From assembly GCA_016212845.1 (NCBI GenBank), contig JACRDR010000147.1:1-14907 (forward strand): 14,907 nucleotides of DNA, written 5' to 3'. The position numbers were made by a program, and so were the translations under genes. The stretch is from Elusimicrobiota bacterium (GTDB lineage: Bacteria; Elusimicrobiota; Elusimicrobia; UBA1565; JACRDR01). Below, piece after piece: positions 6,861-13,211 of the stretch; within the stretch, counting starts at the first letter, position 1, and each line of letters starts with the position of its first letter. The notes beneath the pieces were generated by a model. That model was not told the origin of the DNA, made no database searches, and saw nothing but the letters and a program-made list of their open reading frames with translations.

Positions 6861-7892
6861 GTGCGAGCGCCGCGTCTCTACTTCGTCAACGGCGCCGCCG
6901 ACTGGCTCTTGGCCGGCGGCGGCTCGATCGCGGCGTTCGCCGTCCTGTGGGCCTTCGGCCCGCCGACGCGCACCGCCGCCCTGATCGCGGCGGCGGGCGC
7001 GTTCTCGTGGGCCTGCAACTGGCCGCACTTCGCGGCCACTCTCTGGCGGCTGTACCACAGCCCGGAGAACACGCAGCGCTTTCCCCTCACCGCCTTCGTC
7101 GTGCCGCTATTTATCGTCGCGGGGGTCATCGGCAGCTTCGCGTATCCCGAGACGATCGCGCCCGCGTGGGTGAAGCTTTTCCTGCTCTGGTCGCCGTATC
7201 ACTTCAGCGGACAGACCGTCGGCGTGACGATGGTCTACGCCAAGCGCGCGGGCTTCGAGATCGGAAAGCTCGAGCGGCTCGCCCTGTCGGGGCTCGTGTT
7301 CGGGACGTACGTCAGCTCGACCGCGCGCGCCGAGGCCGGCCCGGGACCGATCCCCTATTACGGGATCAAGGTTCCGACGTTCGGCCTTCCCGAGTGGATC
7401 GGTCACGCCGCGGGCTGGGGCATGTGGGCGTGCGGCGCGGTCTTCCTCCTCCTCGCGCTCCGCTGGTGCCTCGACCGCAAGCGCGCGCTGCCGCCGATCG
7501 TGCTCGTGCCCGCGGCCGCGCAGGTCGTCTGGTTCGTCTTCGGCTACCGCGCGCCGGCGTTCTACGAGTTCGTGCCCGCCTTCCACGGCCTTCAGTACCT
7601 GCTGGTCGCCTGGACGATGCACCTGCGCGAAAGCTCCGAGCTCGGCATCGAGGCGGCGCCGTTGAAGCTTTCGGCCGAATGGGCGGCCGGCAATTTCATC
7701 GTCGGCGCGCTGCTGTTTTGGGGCATCCCGCACCTGCTGTCTGGACTCCCGGAGGGAGGCCTGCAGTTCTCGATGCCGGTGGTGATCTCCGCCGTGCAGA
7801 TCCATCACTTCTTCGTCGACGGCGTGATCTGGAAGCTGCGCGACGCGAAAGTAGGCGCGCGCCTCACGGCGGGGCTGCCGGCGGCCGCATGA
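6861..7892 (+). CDS. Polytopic membrane protein with conserved-looking His motifs, function unknown
   Basis: The 343-residue protein starts at GTG 6861 and has about eight hydrophobic segments. Polar motifs are embedded in them: NWPHFAAT (53-60), SPYHFSGQT (111-119), AFHGLQYL (240-247) and QIHHFFVDGVIWKLRD (313-328). His and acidic residues at membrane boundaries are typical of integral-membrane metal enzymes such as fatty-acid hydroxylases/desaturases and Brp/Blh-type carotenoid oxygenases, but the motifs do not match any of these clearly enough for me to name it. The stop overlaps the ATG of the cyclophilin-like gene (ATGA, 7889-7892), so the two are translationally coupled. Confidence 0.85.
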   Translation: MRAPRLYFVNGAADWLLAGGGSIAAFAVLWAFGPPTRTAALIAAAGAFSWACNWPHFAATLWRLYHSPENTQRFPLTAFVVPLFIVAGVIGSFAYPETIAPAWVKLFLLWSPYHFSGQTVGVTMVYAKRAGFEIGKLERLALSGLVFGTYVSSTARAEAGPGPIPYYGIKVPTFGLPEWIGHAAGWGMWACGAVFLLLALRWCLDRKRALPPIVLVPAAAQVVWFVFGYRAPAFYEFVPAFHGLQYLLVAWTMHLRESSELGIEAAPLKLSAEWAAGNFIVGALLFWGIPHLLSGLPEGGLQFSMPVVISAVQIHHFFVDGVIWKLRDAKVGARLTAGLPAAA

Positions 7893-8719
7893 TCGTCCCG
7901 CTCCTGCTCGCCGGGCTGGTCTTCGCCCAAGGCGTTCCCGCCGACGAGCGCGTCGTGTTCCACACGCCGCACGGCGACATCGTCGCGGCGCTCTACCCCG
8001 CGGCGGCGCCCCGGCACGTCGCGCAGATGCTGAGACTGGCGAGGCTCGGCGCCTACGACGCGACGCCGGTCGCGCACGTGCTCAGAGGCTACCTCATTCA
8101 GTTCGCGGGCGTGCGCAACCGGCGAAGGCGCCTGTCGGCGGCGCAGGAAGCGGGGCTGCGGCGGCTGCCCCTCGAGGCGAACGGGATGCCGCACCGGCGC
8201 GGCACGCTGTCGATGAGCCGCAAGCAGGACGACGAGGACAGCGCGGAGAGCTCGTTTTCGATCCTGCTCAAGGACGCGCCGCATCTCGACGGCCGCTACA
8301 CCGCCTTCGGCCAGGTCGAGAGCGGCTGGGAGGCGCTCGACGCCTTGAGCGCGCTGCCGACGACCAAAAGCGACGAGCCGCTGCATTGGACAGAGCTGAC
8401 GCGCGTCGACGCGGTGCCCGCCGCCGAGGTCGACGCCAAGCGGTGGACCGCCGCGGCGGGACGGCGCGGGCCCCGAGGCGAACTGATCTGGCTCCTGCTC
8501 GCGGTGGTGCTCTCGAGCGCCGCGGGCGCGCTGGCGGAAGGGCGGGTGCCGGGCCGGCCGCTGCGCGCGGCGTGCCTGCTCAACGCGCTGCTGGCGTTTT
8601 TCGCGGTGCTGGTGTCGTTGTCGCCGTCTCTGCCGCTGCGCGGCTGGGTGCCGGCGGTGCTGTTCGCGAGCGCTCTCTCGCTGTTCCGGCTTCTATCGGC
8701 GTTCGAGCCCCCCGCCTAA
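7889..8719 (+). CDS. Cyclophilin-type peptidyl-prolyl isomerase-like protein with C-terminal membrane segments
   Basis: The 276-residue protein has a short hydrophobic N terminus (MIVPLLLAGLVFAQG) that could be a signal sequence. A cyclophilin-like domain follows (about 22-175): HGDIVAALYPAAAPRHVAQM, GYLIQFAGV, GTLSMSR, SSFSILLKDAPHLDGRYTAFGQV. In the usual catalytic FHR motif the aligned residues are V61-A62-H63, so the key Arg is missing. From about residue 198 there are three hydrophobic segments. Start ATG 7889 overlaps the upstream stop. In-frame extension further upstream is only antisense or out-of-frame sequence of the previous gene. Proline isomerase activity may be weak or lost. A chaperone or scaffold role for the neighbouring membrane protein is possible but unproven. 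Confidence 0.85.
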   Translation: MIVPLLLAGLVFAQGVPADERVVFHTPHGDIVAALYPAAAPRHVAQMLRLARLGAYDATPVAHVLRGYLIQFAGVRNRRRRLSAAQEAGLRRLPLEANGMPHRRGTLSMSRKQDDEDSAESSFSILLKDAPHLDGRYTAFGQVESGWEALDALSALPTTKSDEPLHWTELTRVDAVPAAEVDAKRWTAAAGRRGPRGELIWLLLAVVLSSAAGALAEGRVPGRPLRAACLLNALLAFFAVLVSLSPSLPLRGWVPAVLFASALSLFRLLSAFEPPA

Positions 8720-8723
8720 TCAG

Positions 8724-8749
8724 AAGCCCGGCGCTCGCGCGCCGGGCTT
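8724..8749. terminator. Bidirectional hairpin between the cyclophilin-like gene and rnpB
   Basis: A perfect 11-base stem, AAGCCCGGCGC / GCGCCGGGCTT, encloses a TCGC loop. It lies four bases after the plus-strand stop and directly after the rnpB 3' end on the minus strand. The two genes are convergent, so one hairpin can serve both. There is no T tract, but the stem ends AA/TT. Confidence 0.75.
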
Positions 8750-8751
8750 AA

Positions 8752-9137
8752 GACGGAGAAGCCGATACCCCGGATTCTGTCCCCCGGGTTGCCCCGGGTG
8801 GGGGACCATTTCTCTAGTGCGGCTACCGGGCGACCGAGTCCCCATCACGTGCTTGGGGTCTCAGCACGAGCCATGCGAGTCGCCGCGCTGCCTTGCTCCC
8901 GGTGGGGTTTACCGTGCCTCGCGCCTCTCGACGCGAGCGGTGAGCTCTTACCTCGCCTTTTCACCCTTACCGGAAACCCTTGCGGGCCGCCGGCGGTATG
9001 TTCTCTGTGGTACTTTCCGTGGCGTGCCGCTCTCGCGGCGACGTCCCCCGTCTTGCGACGGGCACCGTGCTCTGTGGAGTCCGGAGGTTCCTCCCCACCC
9101 GGCGAACCGGGTAAGGCGGCCCCCTGGCCTCTCCGCA
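8752..9137 (-). ncRNA. rnpB: RNase P RNA (catalytic RNA of tRNA 5' maturation)
   Basis: Read on the minus strand, the RNA shows the bacterial signature blocks in order: GAGGAACCTCCGGACTCC (9094-9077), GAGCACGGTGCC, CGGAAAGTACCACAGAGAA, GGTAAGGGTGAAAAGG, GGTAAGAGCTCACC, GGTAAACCCCACCGGGAGC, and ACAGAATCCGGGG (8780-8768). The ends pair as helix P1 (CGGAGAGGCC with GGCTTCTCCG). Helix P4 forms between ACC-U-CCGGA and TCCGGGGT with the bulged U retained, although the usual bacterial sequence is AAG-U-CCGGG with CCCGGCUU. The RNA processes pre-tRNA with the RnpA protein, which is not in this window. Length of about 385 bases is normal for an A-type RNA. The ends are estimated. Confidence 0.95.
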
Positions 9138-9142
9138 CTCCT

Positions 9143-9148
9143 ATTATA
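9143..9148 (-). promoter_or_regulatory. -10 box of rnpB
   Basis: A consensus TATAAT (9148-9143, minus strand) ends six bases before the estimated rnpB 5' end and starts seven bases after the stop of the response regulator. No good -35 box is visible. rnpB may have its own promoter or be cut from the upstream operon transcript. Confidence 0.6.
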
Positions 9149-9154
9149 CCACCG

Positions 9155-9838
9155 CTACTCGTCGAGGAAACGGTAGCCGGTGCCGTAAACCGTCTCGATG
9201 GCGCCGGCGGCTCCGCCCAGCTTGGCGCGGAGATTCTTCACGTGCGCGTAGAGCGTCTCGGACGTCACCTCGCGCCCGCCCTCCGACATCGCGTCGGACA
9301 GCGCGCGGTAGGTGAGGACGTGGCCTTTGCGGCGCATGAGGATCGTCAGGAGCTCGAACTCGGCGGCGGTCAGCGTCACGCGCTTGCCCTTCGCGGTCAC
9401 CTCGCGGCGGTCGAGATCGACGGAGAGGCTCGCCCCCTCGAGGCGCCGCTGCACGTCGCCCTGATCCCGGCTGCGGCGCAAGAGCGCGTGCACGCGGGCG
9501 AGCAGCTCCGGCCCGGAGAACGGCTTGGTGATGTAGTCGTCGGCGCCGCCCTTGAGGCCCTGCACCTTCAGCTTGTCCTCGGCGTGGACGGTGAAGAGGA
9601 TCACGGGGAGTCTCGCCGTCGCCTCGTCCTGCTTCAGCAGCTGGAGCATCTGCAGGCCGGAGATGCCGGGCATGTCGATGTCGAGCAGCAGGAGATCGAT
9701 CTTCTCGCGCTTGAGCAGCGCGAAGCCCTTGTTCGCGTCGGCCGCGTGGAAGGCCTGGTAGCCTTCCTGCTTGAGCGACGGGATGACGACTTGCGCGATG
9801 GCGGCCGAATCGTCGACGAGCAAGATCTTGGCGCTCAC
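9155..9838 (-). CDS. OmpR/PhoB-type response regulator, partner of the adjacent histidine kinase
   Basis: The 227-residue protein starts at GTG 9838, in a GTGA overlap with the kinase stop. The receiver domain has D9/D10, phospho-acceptor D53 (LLLDIDMPG), T83 and K105 (ITKPFSGPE). The C-terminal winged helix (about 130-227) has LTAAEFELLTILMRRKG and IETVYGTGYRFLDE. Because translation is coupled to the histidine kinase directly upstream, the two form a classical two-component pair. The target genes are unknown. The stop is followed within 20 bases by rnpB on the same strand. Confidence 0.96.
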   Translation of the reverse strand: MSAKILLVDDSAAIAQVVIPSLKQEGYQAFHAADANKGFALLKREKIDLLLLDIDMPGISGLQMLQLLKQDEATARLPVILFTVHAEDKLKVQGLKGGADDYITKPFSGPELLARVHALLRRSRDQGDVQRRLEGASLSVDLDRREVTAKGKRVTLTAAEFELLTILMRRKGHVLTYRALSDAMSEGGREVTSETLYAHVKNLRAKLGGAAGAIETVYGTGYRFLDE

Positions 9839-11178
9839 GCCTCGAGCTCCACGGTGAACGTCGAACCCTTCCCGGGTTCGGAGTCGACCGACACGGCGCC
9901 GCCCATGCCCTCGACGGTCTTCTTCACGACGAAAAGACCGAGGCCGGCGGACGGGATCGCTCCGGGCGCGGCGACGGAGACGCCGAAGGCGGTGAAGAGC
10001 TTGGCCTTTCGCTCCGGGTCGATGCCGCTGCCGGTGTCCTTCACCGAGATGCGGACCTTGCCGCCGATTCTCTCTCCGGAAACCGCGATCTTTCCCCCTT
10101 CCGGGGTGTATTTGAGCGCATTCGAGAGGAGATTGGCGAGCACCTGCTCGAAGCGCTCGGGGTCGGCGGAGGCGGACAACCCCGCGGCGACGTCCGAGGT
10201 TAGAGCCACCCCCCTCTGCTTCGCCAGGAGACCGAAGAGGGAAACCGCGCGCGCGGCGGCGGCCGAGACGTCCACCGTCTCGCGCTTATACTCCATCTTC
10301 CCGGCCCGCAGCTTCGCGGCGTCGAGCACGTTGGCGGCGAAGACGCGCAGGCGGCGCGCGCCGTCGTGGATCGTCGCGAGCTTCTCGCGCTGGGCGGGAG
10401 ATAGGCGCTCGCGGTCGGAGTCCTGGTTAAGCATGAAGTCGGACAGCATCTCGACGGCGGCCAGCGGGCTGCGGAAATCGTGCGAGACGTGCGACATGCG
10501 GTCTTCCCGCAGCGTCTCGAGCGCGCGAAGCGTGCCCGTCATCGCGTTGAACTGCTTGGAGAGCTCTCCCAACTCGTTCGCGGAAGCGTCGTCGACGTAC
10601 GCTTCCTCGCCGGCGGCGACGCGGCGCGACGCGTCGGCCAAGGCTTCGATCGGCCGCGTGAGATGCGCGCCGAGGCCCCACGCGATCAAAAAGCCCGCCA
10701 GGACCCCGAGCCCGCTGAGCTGCAGATACGCGGCGAGCGAACCCTTCGTGAACTCGGCTCTCTCCTGCCGTTCCGCCTCGAGCCAGCGGCCGACGACCGC
10801 CTCGTACTTCCGGCCGCCGGATTCCGCCTTCACCGAGACCGGCGTGGTGCCGGCGGTCAGCGGCGTCGTCGCCTCGGAAACGAGGCGGCCGGCGAGCTCC
10901 GGGATCGTGTGCAGCTTGATGCGGTTCTCGTCGTCGGCGAGATACGCCCAGCGCACCGGGGCGCCGAAGGTCAGCGCGTTCATGAACGGCTCGAGTTCTT
11001 TCGCGGGTGCCTTCACGAGCGCGAGCGAGGCGAGCAGCCGCGTCTCGCTCAGGTACCGGCGGTCCGAGGCCTTCGCCAGCGAGCGCTCGACCAGCAGCGT
11101 CGAGAACCCGTAGCCGATCAGGAAGCTGAAGGCGACCATGCCGCAGAGCGCGGCGGTAACCTGCGCGCGGATCGTCAC
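9835..11178 (-). CDS. Membrane-bound sensor histidine kinase (HAMP, HisKA, HATPase)
   Basis: The 447-residue kinase is read from GTG 11178, which overlaps the TGA of the upstream gene as GTGA. A longer in-frame reading exists but would only be the shadow of that upstream gene. Membrane segment 1 is at about 8-29, an extracytoplasmic sensor region of about 115 residues follows, membrane segment 2 is at about 149-171, then HAMP (172-222), the phosphotransfer domain with H233 (VSHDFRSPL), N box N353 (LLSNALKY), G1 DTGSGI (381-386) and G2 SAGLGLFVV (410-418). It should autophosphorylate and pass phosphate to the regulator encoded next. The sensor region has no recognised fold, so the signal is unknown. 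Confidence 0.95.
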   Translation of the reverse strand: MTIRAQVTAALCGMVAFSFLIGYGFSTLLVERSLAKASDRRYLSETRLLASLALVKAPAKELEPFMNALTFGAPVRWAYLADDENRIKLHTIPELAGRLVSEATTPLTAGTTPVSVKAESGGRKYEAVVGRWLEAERQERAEFTKGSLAAYLQLSGLGVLAGFLIAWGLGAHLTRPIEALADASRRVAAGEEAYVDDASANELGELSKQFNAMTGTLRALETLREDRMSHVSHDFRSPLAAVEMLSDFMLNQDSDRERLSPAQREKLATIHDGARRLRVFAANVLDAAKLRAGKMEYKRETVDVSAAAARAVSLFGLLAKQRGVALTSDVAAGLSASADPERFEQVLANLLSNALKYTPEGGKIAVSGERIGGKVRISVKDTGSGIDPERKAKLFTAFGVSVAAPGAIPSAGLGLFVVKKTVEGMGGAVSVDSEPGKGSTFTVELEA

Positions 11179-11642
11179 GACGCCGCCGCCTCGCGGCGGC
11201 GGCGCAGCGCGCGATAGTTCTCGTGCAGCCAGCGGCGGTGCTCGCGATGGTCGGGCGAGTGCTCGGCTACGATCGCCCAGAAGCGCCTGGAATGATTCAT
11301 CTCGCGGCGATGCGCGAGTTCGTGGATGACGACGTAGTCCATCACCGCCTGCGGGGCGAAGACGAGGCGCCAGTTGAAGCTGAGGTCTCCCTTGGACGAA
11401 CAACTCGCCCAGCGAGTCTTCTGGTCGCGGACGGAGACGCGTCCGTAATCCACGGCGAGGCGCGGAGCCCAAAACGCGAGGCGCTCCTCTATCTTGGCGC
11501 GGGCCGCTTCGCGGTCCGCGGGAGGCGCCCTAAAGGACTCCCCGAGCCCTGCGGGCTCGGGGGGATAGAGATCGGGAAGGTCGCGGCGGAGTTCCGCAAG
11601 AAAATCGCGCACCTCGCCGACGAGACCCGCGGTAGGTTCCAT
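11175..11642 (-). CDS. YgjP/SprT-like zinc metallopeptidase family protein (DUF45)
   Basis: This 155-residue protein has the metal site H107-E-L-A-H111 followed by H117 in the typical context REMNHSRRFW, and the family's upstream block VSVRDQKTRWASCSSKGDLSFNWRL, split here between residues 69 and 93. These proteins are predicted soluble zinc-dependent hydrolases of poorly known substrate. Residues 28-41 (PEPAGLGESFRAPP) are encoded by a palindromic element also found at the end of the anti-sigma gene, and lie in the variable N-terminal region, away from the metal site. The gene heads an operon with the histidine kinase and response regulator. It starts 29 bases from the divergent thioredoxin-like gene. 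Confidence 0.9.
   Translation of the reverse strand: MEPTAGLVGEVRDFLAELRRDLPDLYPPEPAGLGESFRAPPADREAARAKIEERLAFWAPRLAVDYGRVSVRDQKTRWASCSSKGDLSFNWRLVFAPQAVMDYVVIHELAHRREMNHSRRFWAIVAEHSPDHREHRRWLHENYRALRRRREAAAS
11521..11561 (-). repeat. Protein-coding palindromic element, copy 1
   Basis: This is a 41-base element in sense orientation within the YgjP-like gene. It consists of a hairpin (stem CCCCGAGCCC / GGGCTCGGGG at 11562-11540, loop GCA) followed by GAGTCCTTTAGG. Counting by codon, 32 of 41 bases match copy 2 at 14111-14151, and both are translated in the same frame. Stem differences are compensated (GAG/CTC here, TGG/CCA there). Confidence 0.75.
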
Positions 11643-11652
11643 TCTCCCGGCG

Positions 11653-11681
11653 ACTATACTACCATAGGCGCGTGAGTCGAA
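11653..11681 (-). promoter_or_regulatory. Putative promoter of the YgjP-kinase-regulator operon
   Basis: Minus strand TTCGAC (11681-11676), 17 bases, TATAGT (11658-11653), ten bases to the ATG at 11642. GGGAG lies one base before the ATG, too close for a normal Shine-Dalgarno. The -35 lies inside the first codons of the divergent gene, and the -10 overlaps the divergent -10. Confidence 0.5.
11655..11665 (+). promoter_or_regulatory. Putative -10 region of the thioredoxin-like gene
   Basis: Two overlapping choices are TATACT (11655-11660, 11 bases before GTG) and TACCAT (11660-11665, exactly six bases before GTG). Either predicts a leader of five bases or none. No convincing -35 box is visible. 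Confidence 0.45.
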
Positions 11682-12154
11682 GCAGAGTCGCGGGAATCAC
11701 GGCGGCGGTCGCCGCCGTCGTCATCGCCTTCGCGGCGCGCAAGGCCGCGCCTCCGGCCGGCGCCGGCTCCTTTCGCGGCATGCAGATGACGACCGCCGAC
11801 GGCGGCGTGTCCGTCGACATCGCGAAATGCCCCACGAAGCGCTGCCTGCTGACCTACGTCGCGCCGTGGTGCGGCTACTGCCGCGCGGGCATGCCGATGA
11901 TCAAGGAGCTCCGCTCGATCCTGCGAACGCAAGGCATGGAGTCGTGGATCGTGGTCGGGCTGGATCAGGACCCCGCGGTGAAGGCCTACGCGCGCGAGAT
12001 CGGCGCCGACGCTCTCGTGGATACCGCGCACGCGATCGAGCCGGGCGGCGTGCCGCACTTCTTCGTCGTCGACAACAACGGCTCGATCCTGCGGCACATC
12101 GCGGGCCTGCCGCCGGACCCCAACCAACTCATCAAGTTCGCGCTGAAGGACTAA
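11672..12154 (+). CDS. Membrane-anchored thioredoxin-like protein
   Basis: The 160-residue protein starts at GTG 11672. An N-terminal hydrophobic stretch (about 7-22) is a membrane anchor or uncleaved signal. The thioredoxin fold carries the active site WCGYC (C67, C70) and the cis-Pro in GGVPHFFVV (P128). A second Cys pair (C53, C58 in KCPTKRC) lies just before the active site and could form a structural or redox-relay disulfide. It probably acts in thiol-disulfide exchange or cytochrome/envelope protein maturation outside the cytoplasm. Which role applies cannot be told. Its stop codon shares bases with the convergent gene's stop (CTAA, 12151-12154). Confidence 0.92.
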   Translation: MSRSRVAGITAAVAAVVIAFAARKAAPPAGAGSFRGMQMTTADGGVSVDIAKCPTKRCLLTYVAPWCGYCRAGMPMIKELRSILRTQGMESWIVVGLDQDPAVKAYAREIGADALVDTAHAIEPGGVPHFFVVDNNGSILRHIAGLPPDPNQLIKFALKD

Positions 12155-12723
12155 CGGCCGAACCAGTCGGCTTTCGGGCCGCTTCGCCAGAATAGGCTCG
12201 TCGTCAGCGCGATCGTCGTCATGCCGCTCACGCCCGTGCGCCGCAGACCGGCGCCCAGACGCAGGATGCGGAATTCGGCGGCCCAGCTGATCGAGGAATC
12301 CTTCATCATGTGAAAGCCCGCGCCGATGCCGCCCGCCGCGCCCGCGCCGCGGTCCTCGGTGCCGTCGGGATGATCGGCGTGGCTTTCGCACCAGCCCGCG
12401 GTCACGAGCGCGTACGGGAGGAACTCCGCGTAGGACTGGGCGATGTACATCCGCCGCACGAGCATCAAGGACGTCGCGTCGAGATGGAAGTCCTTCTTGC
12501 CGCGAAAGAGGAAGCGGTCGGCGTTGAGCCCCCACGAGCCCTCTTCGCGAGACGCGAAGGCGGCGTAGCCCGACAGGATCGCGCCGGGGCCGGCCTTTTT
12601 CGCGGTCGAGCCGGCGACGGCCGCGCCGCCGCCGCCCAGGCCGAAGAGCCAGGTGCCGTCCTTGATCTCGGCGGCCGAGACGGGGCCGCCGAGAATCAGA
12701 ACGAGGAGCGCGAGCCGTTTCAG
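12151..12723 (-). CDS. Small secreted, probably outer-membrane beta-barrel protein; likely CTG start
   Basis: No named family is recognised. The best start is CTG at 12723, in a CTGA overlap with the stop of the P-II-like gene. It gives a textbook signal peptide (KRLALLVLILGGPVSA, cleavage before AEIKDG) and 190 residues. No ATG, GTG or TTG gives a better one. The mature part is Gly-rich with alternating hydrophobic stretches ending aromatic (LMLVRRMYIAQ, LPYALVTAGW, TTIALTTSLFW), as in small outer-membrane beta-barrels. Overlap with the P-II-like gene implies coupled translation, an odd pairing of a cytoplasmic regulator with an envelope protein. Confidence 0.75.
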   Translation of the reverse strand: MKRLALLVLILGGPVSAAEIKDGTWLFGLGGGGAAVAGSTAKKAGPGAILSGYAAFASREEGSWGLNADRFLFRGKKDFHLDATSLMLVRRMYIAQSYAEFLPYALVTAGWCESHADHPDGTEDRGAGAAGGIGAGFHMMKDSSISWAAEFRILRLGAGLRRTGVSGMTTIALTTSLFWRSGPKADWFGR

Positions 12724-13067
12724 GAGAGCTTCGTTCCGGCGGGCACGAAGCCGACCGCCTGCGACACGGGCTGAACGTAGGCGAAGCCCTCGGCGGGCAG
12801 ATGCAGATTCGCCGCCTTGGCGATAGCCGCCAGGACGTGCTGGGTGTGCTGGCGCTGGGTCACGACCCAGAGCACCTGCTTTTCCGCCTCGACCAGCGAG
12901 CCGACGATGTCGAGCTTCTCTTTCACGCCGGTGCCGCGGGCCCAAAAATACGTGATGCCGGGAGCGCCGGCGTCGAGCGCGGCGCGCAGGGCGTTGTCGG
13001 CCCGGGAACGCCGGACGACGGCGGTGATGAGGTCCATCTCGTTGGGAACCTTGAGCAGTTTGGGCAT
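12720..13067 (-). CDS. P-II-like (GlnB-fold) signalling protein
   Basis: The 115-residue protein has the length and pattern of the P-II family: MDLITAVVRRSRADNALRAALDAGAPGITYFWARGTG (split motif, residues 11-47), then VLWVVTQRQHTQHVLAAIAKA, then the C-terminal PAEGFAYVQPVSQAVGF. P-II trimers bind nucleotides or 2-oxoglutarate and control partner proteins. The T-loop region (about 45-63) is short and has no obvious Tyr for uridylylation, and the first strand is preceded by about ten extra residues. It is therefore a divergent P-II-like protein rather than a standard GlnB/GlnK. Start ATG 13067 is fixed by GGAGG seven bases upstream. The downstream gene overlaps by four bases. Confidence 0.85.
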   Translation of the reverse strand: MPKLLKVPNEMDLITAVVRRSRADNALRAALDAGAPGITYFWARGTGVKEKLDIVGSLVEAEKQVLWVVTQRQHTQHVLAAIAKAANLHLPAEGFAYVQPVSQAVGFVPAGTKLS

Positions 13068-13074
13068 GGGATGT

Positions 13075-13097
13075 CCTCCGAATTGTGCCGGATTATA
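13075..13097 (-). promoter_or_regulatory. -10 box and Shine-Dalgarno of the P-II-like gene
   Basis: Minus strand TATAAT (13097-13092) is followed by GGAGG (13079-13075), seven bases before the ATG. This is the only gene in the window with a clear, correctly spaced Shine-Dalgarno in a normal short leader. No -35 box is evident. Confidence 0.6.
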
Positions 13098-13211
13098 CAG
13101 CAAAATGAGTAGAATCCGGTGGGTTTGAAATAAACCTCCTACCATGCTCGTACTAGAGACGAAGGGCAGCGCGTACCGTCCGAGGGTACCAGCGAGATGA
13201 GGCACTAAGCC
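13098..13211 (+). other. Intergenic leader of the ECF sigma operon
   Basis: Between the divergent P-II-like and sigma genes. It contains TTGAAA (13125-13130), a -10-like TACCAT (13140-13145), and a small hairpin GTACC-7-GGTAC (13173-13189). None forms a well-spaced promoter, as expected if the sigma operon uses a non-housekeeping promoter, but I cannot define one. An in-frame TAA at 13206-13208 fixes the sigma start downstream. Confidence 0.35.

Noticed and set aside
8789..11113. Plus-strand open frame of 774 codons
   Set aside because: It runs antisense across rnpB, the response regulator and the histidine kinase. The product is Ser/Arg-rich and resembles nothing.
11179..11472. N-terminal extension of the HAMP histidine kinase
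   Set aside because: The extra 98 residues are an out-of-frame reading of the YgjP-like gene. GTG 11178 in a GTGA overlap gives a proper membrane segment at the N terminus.
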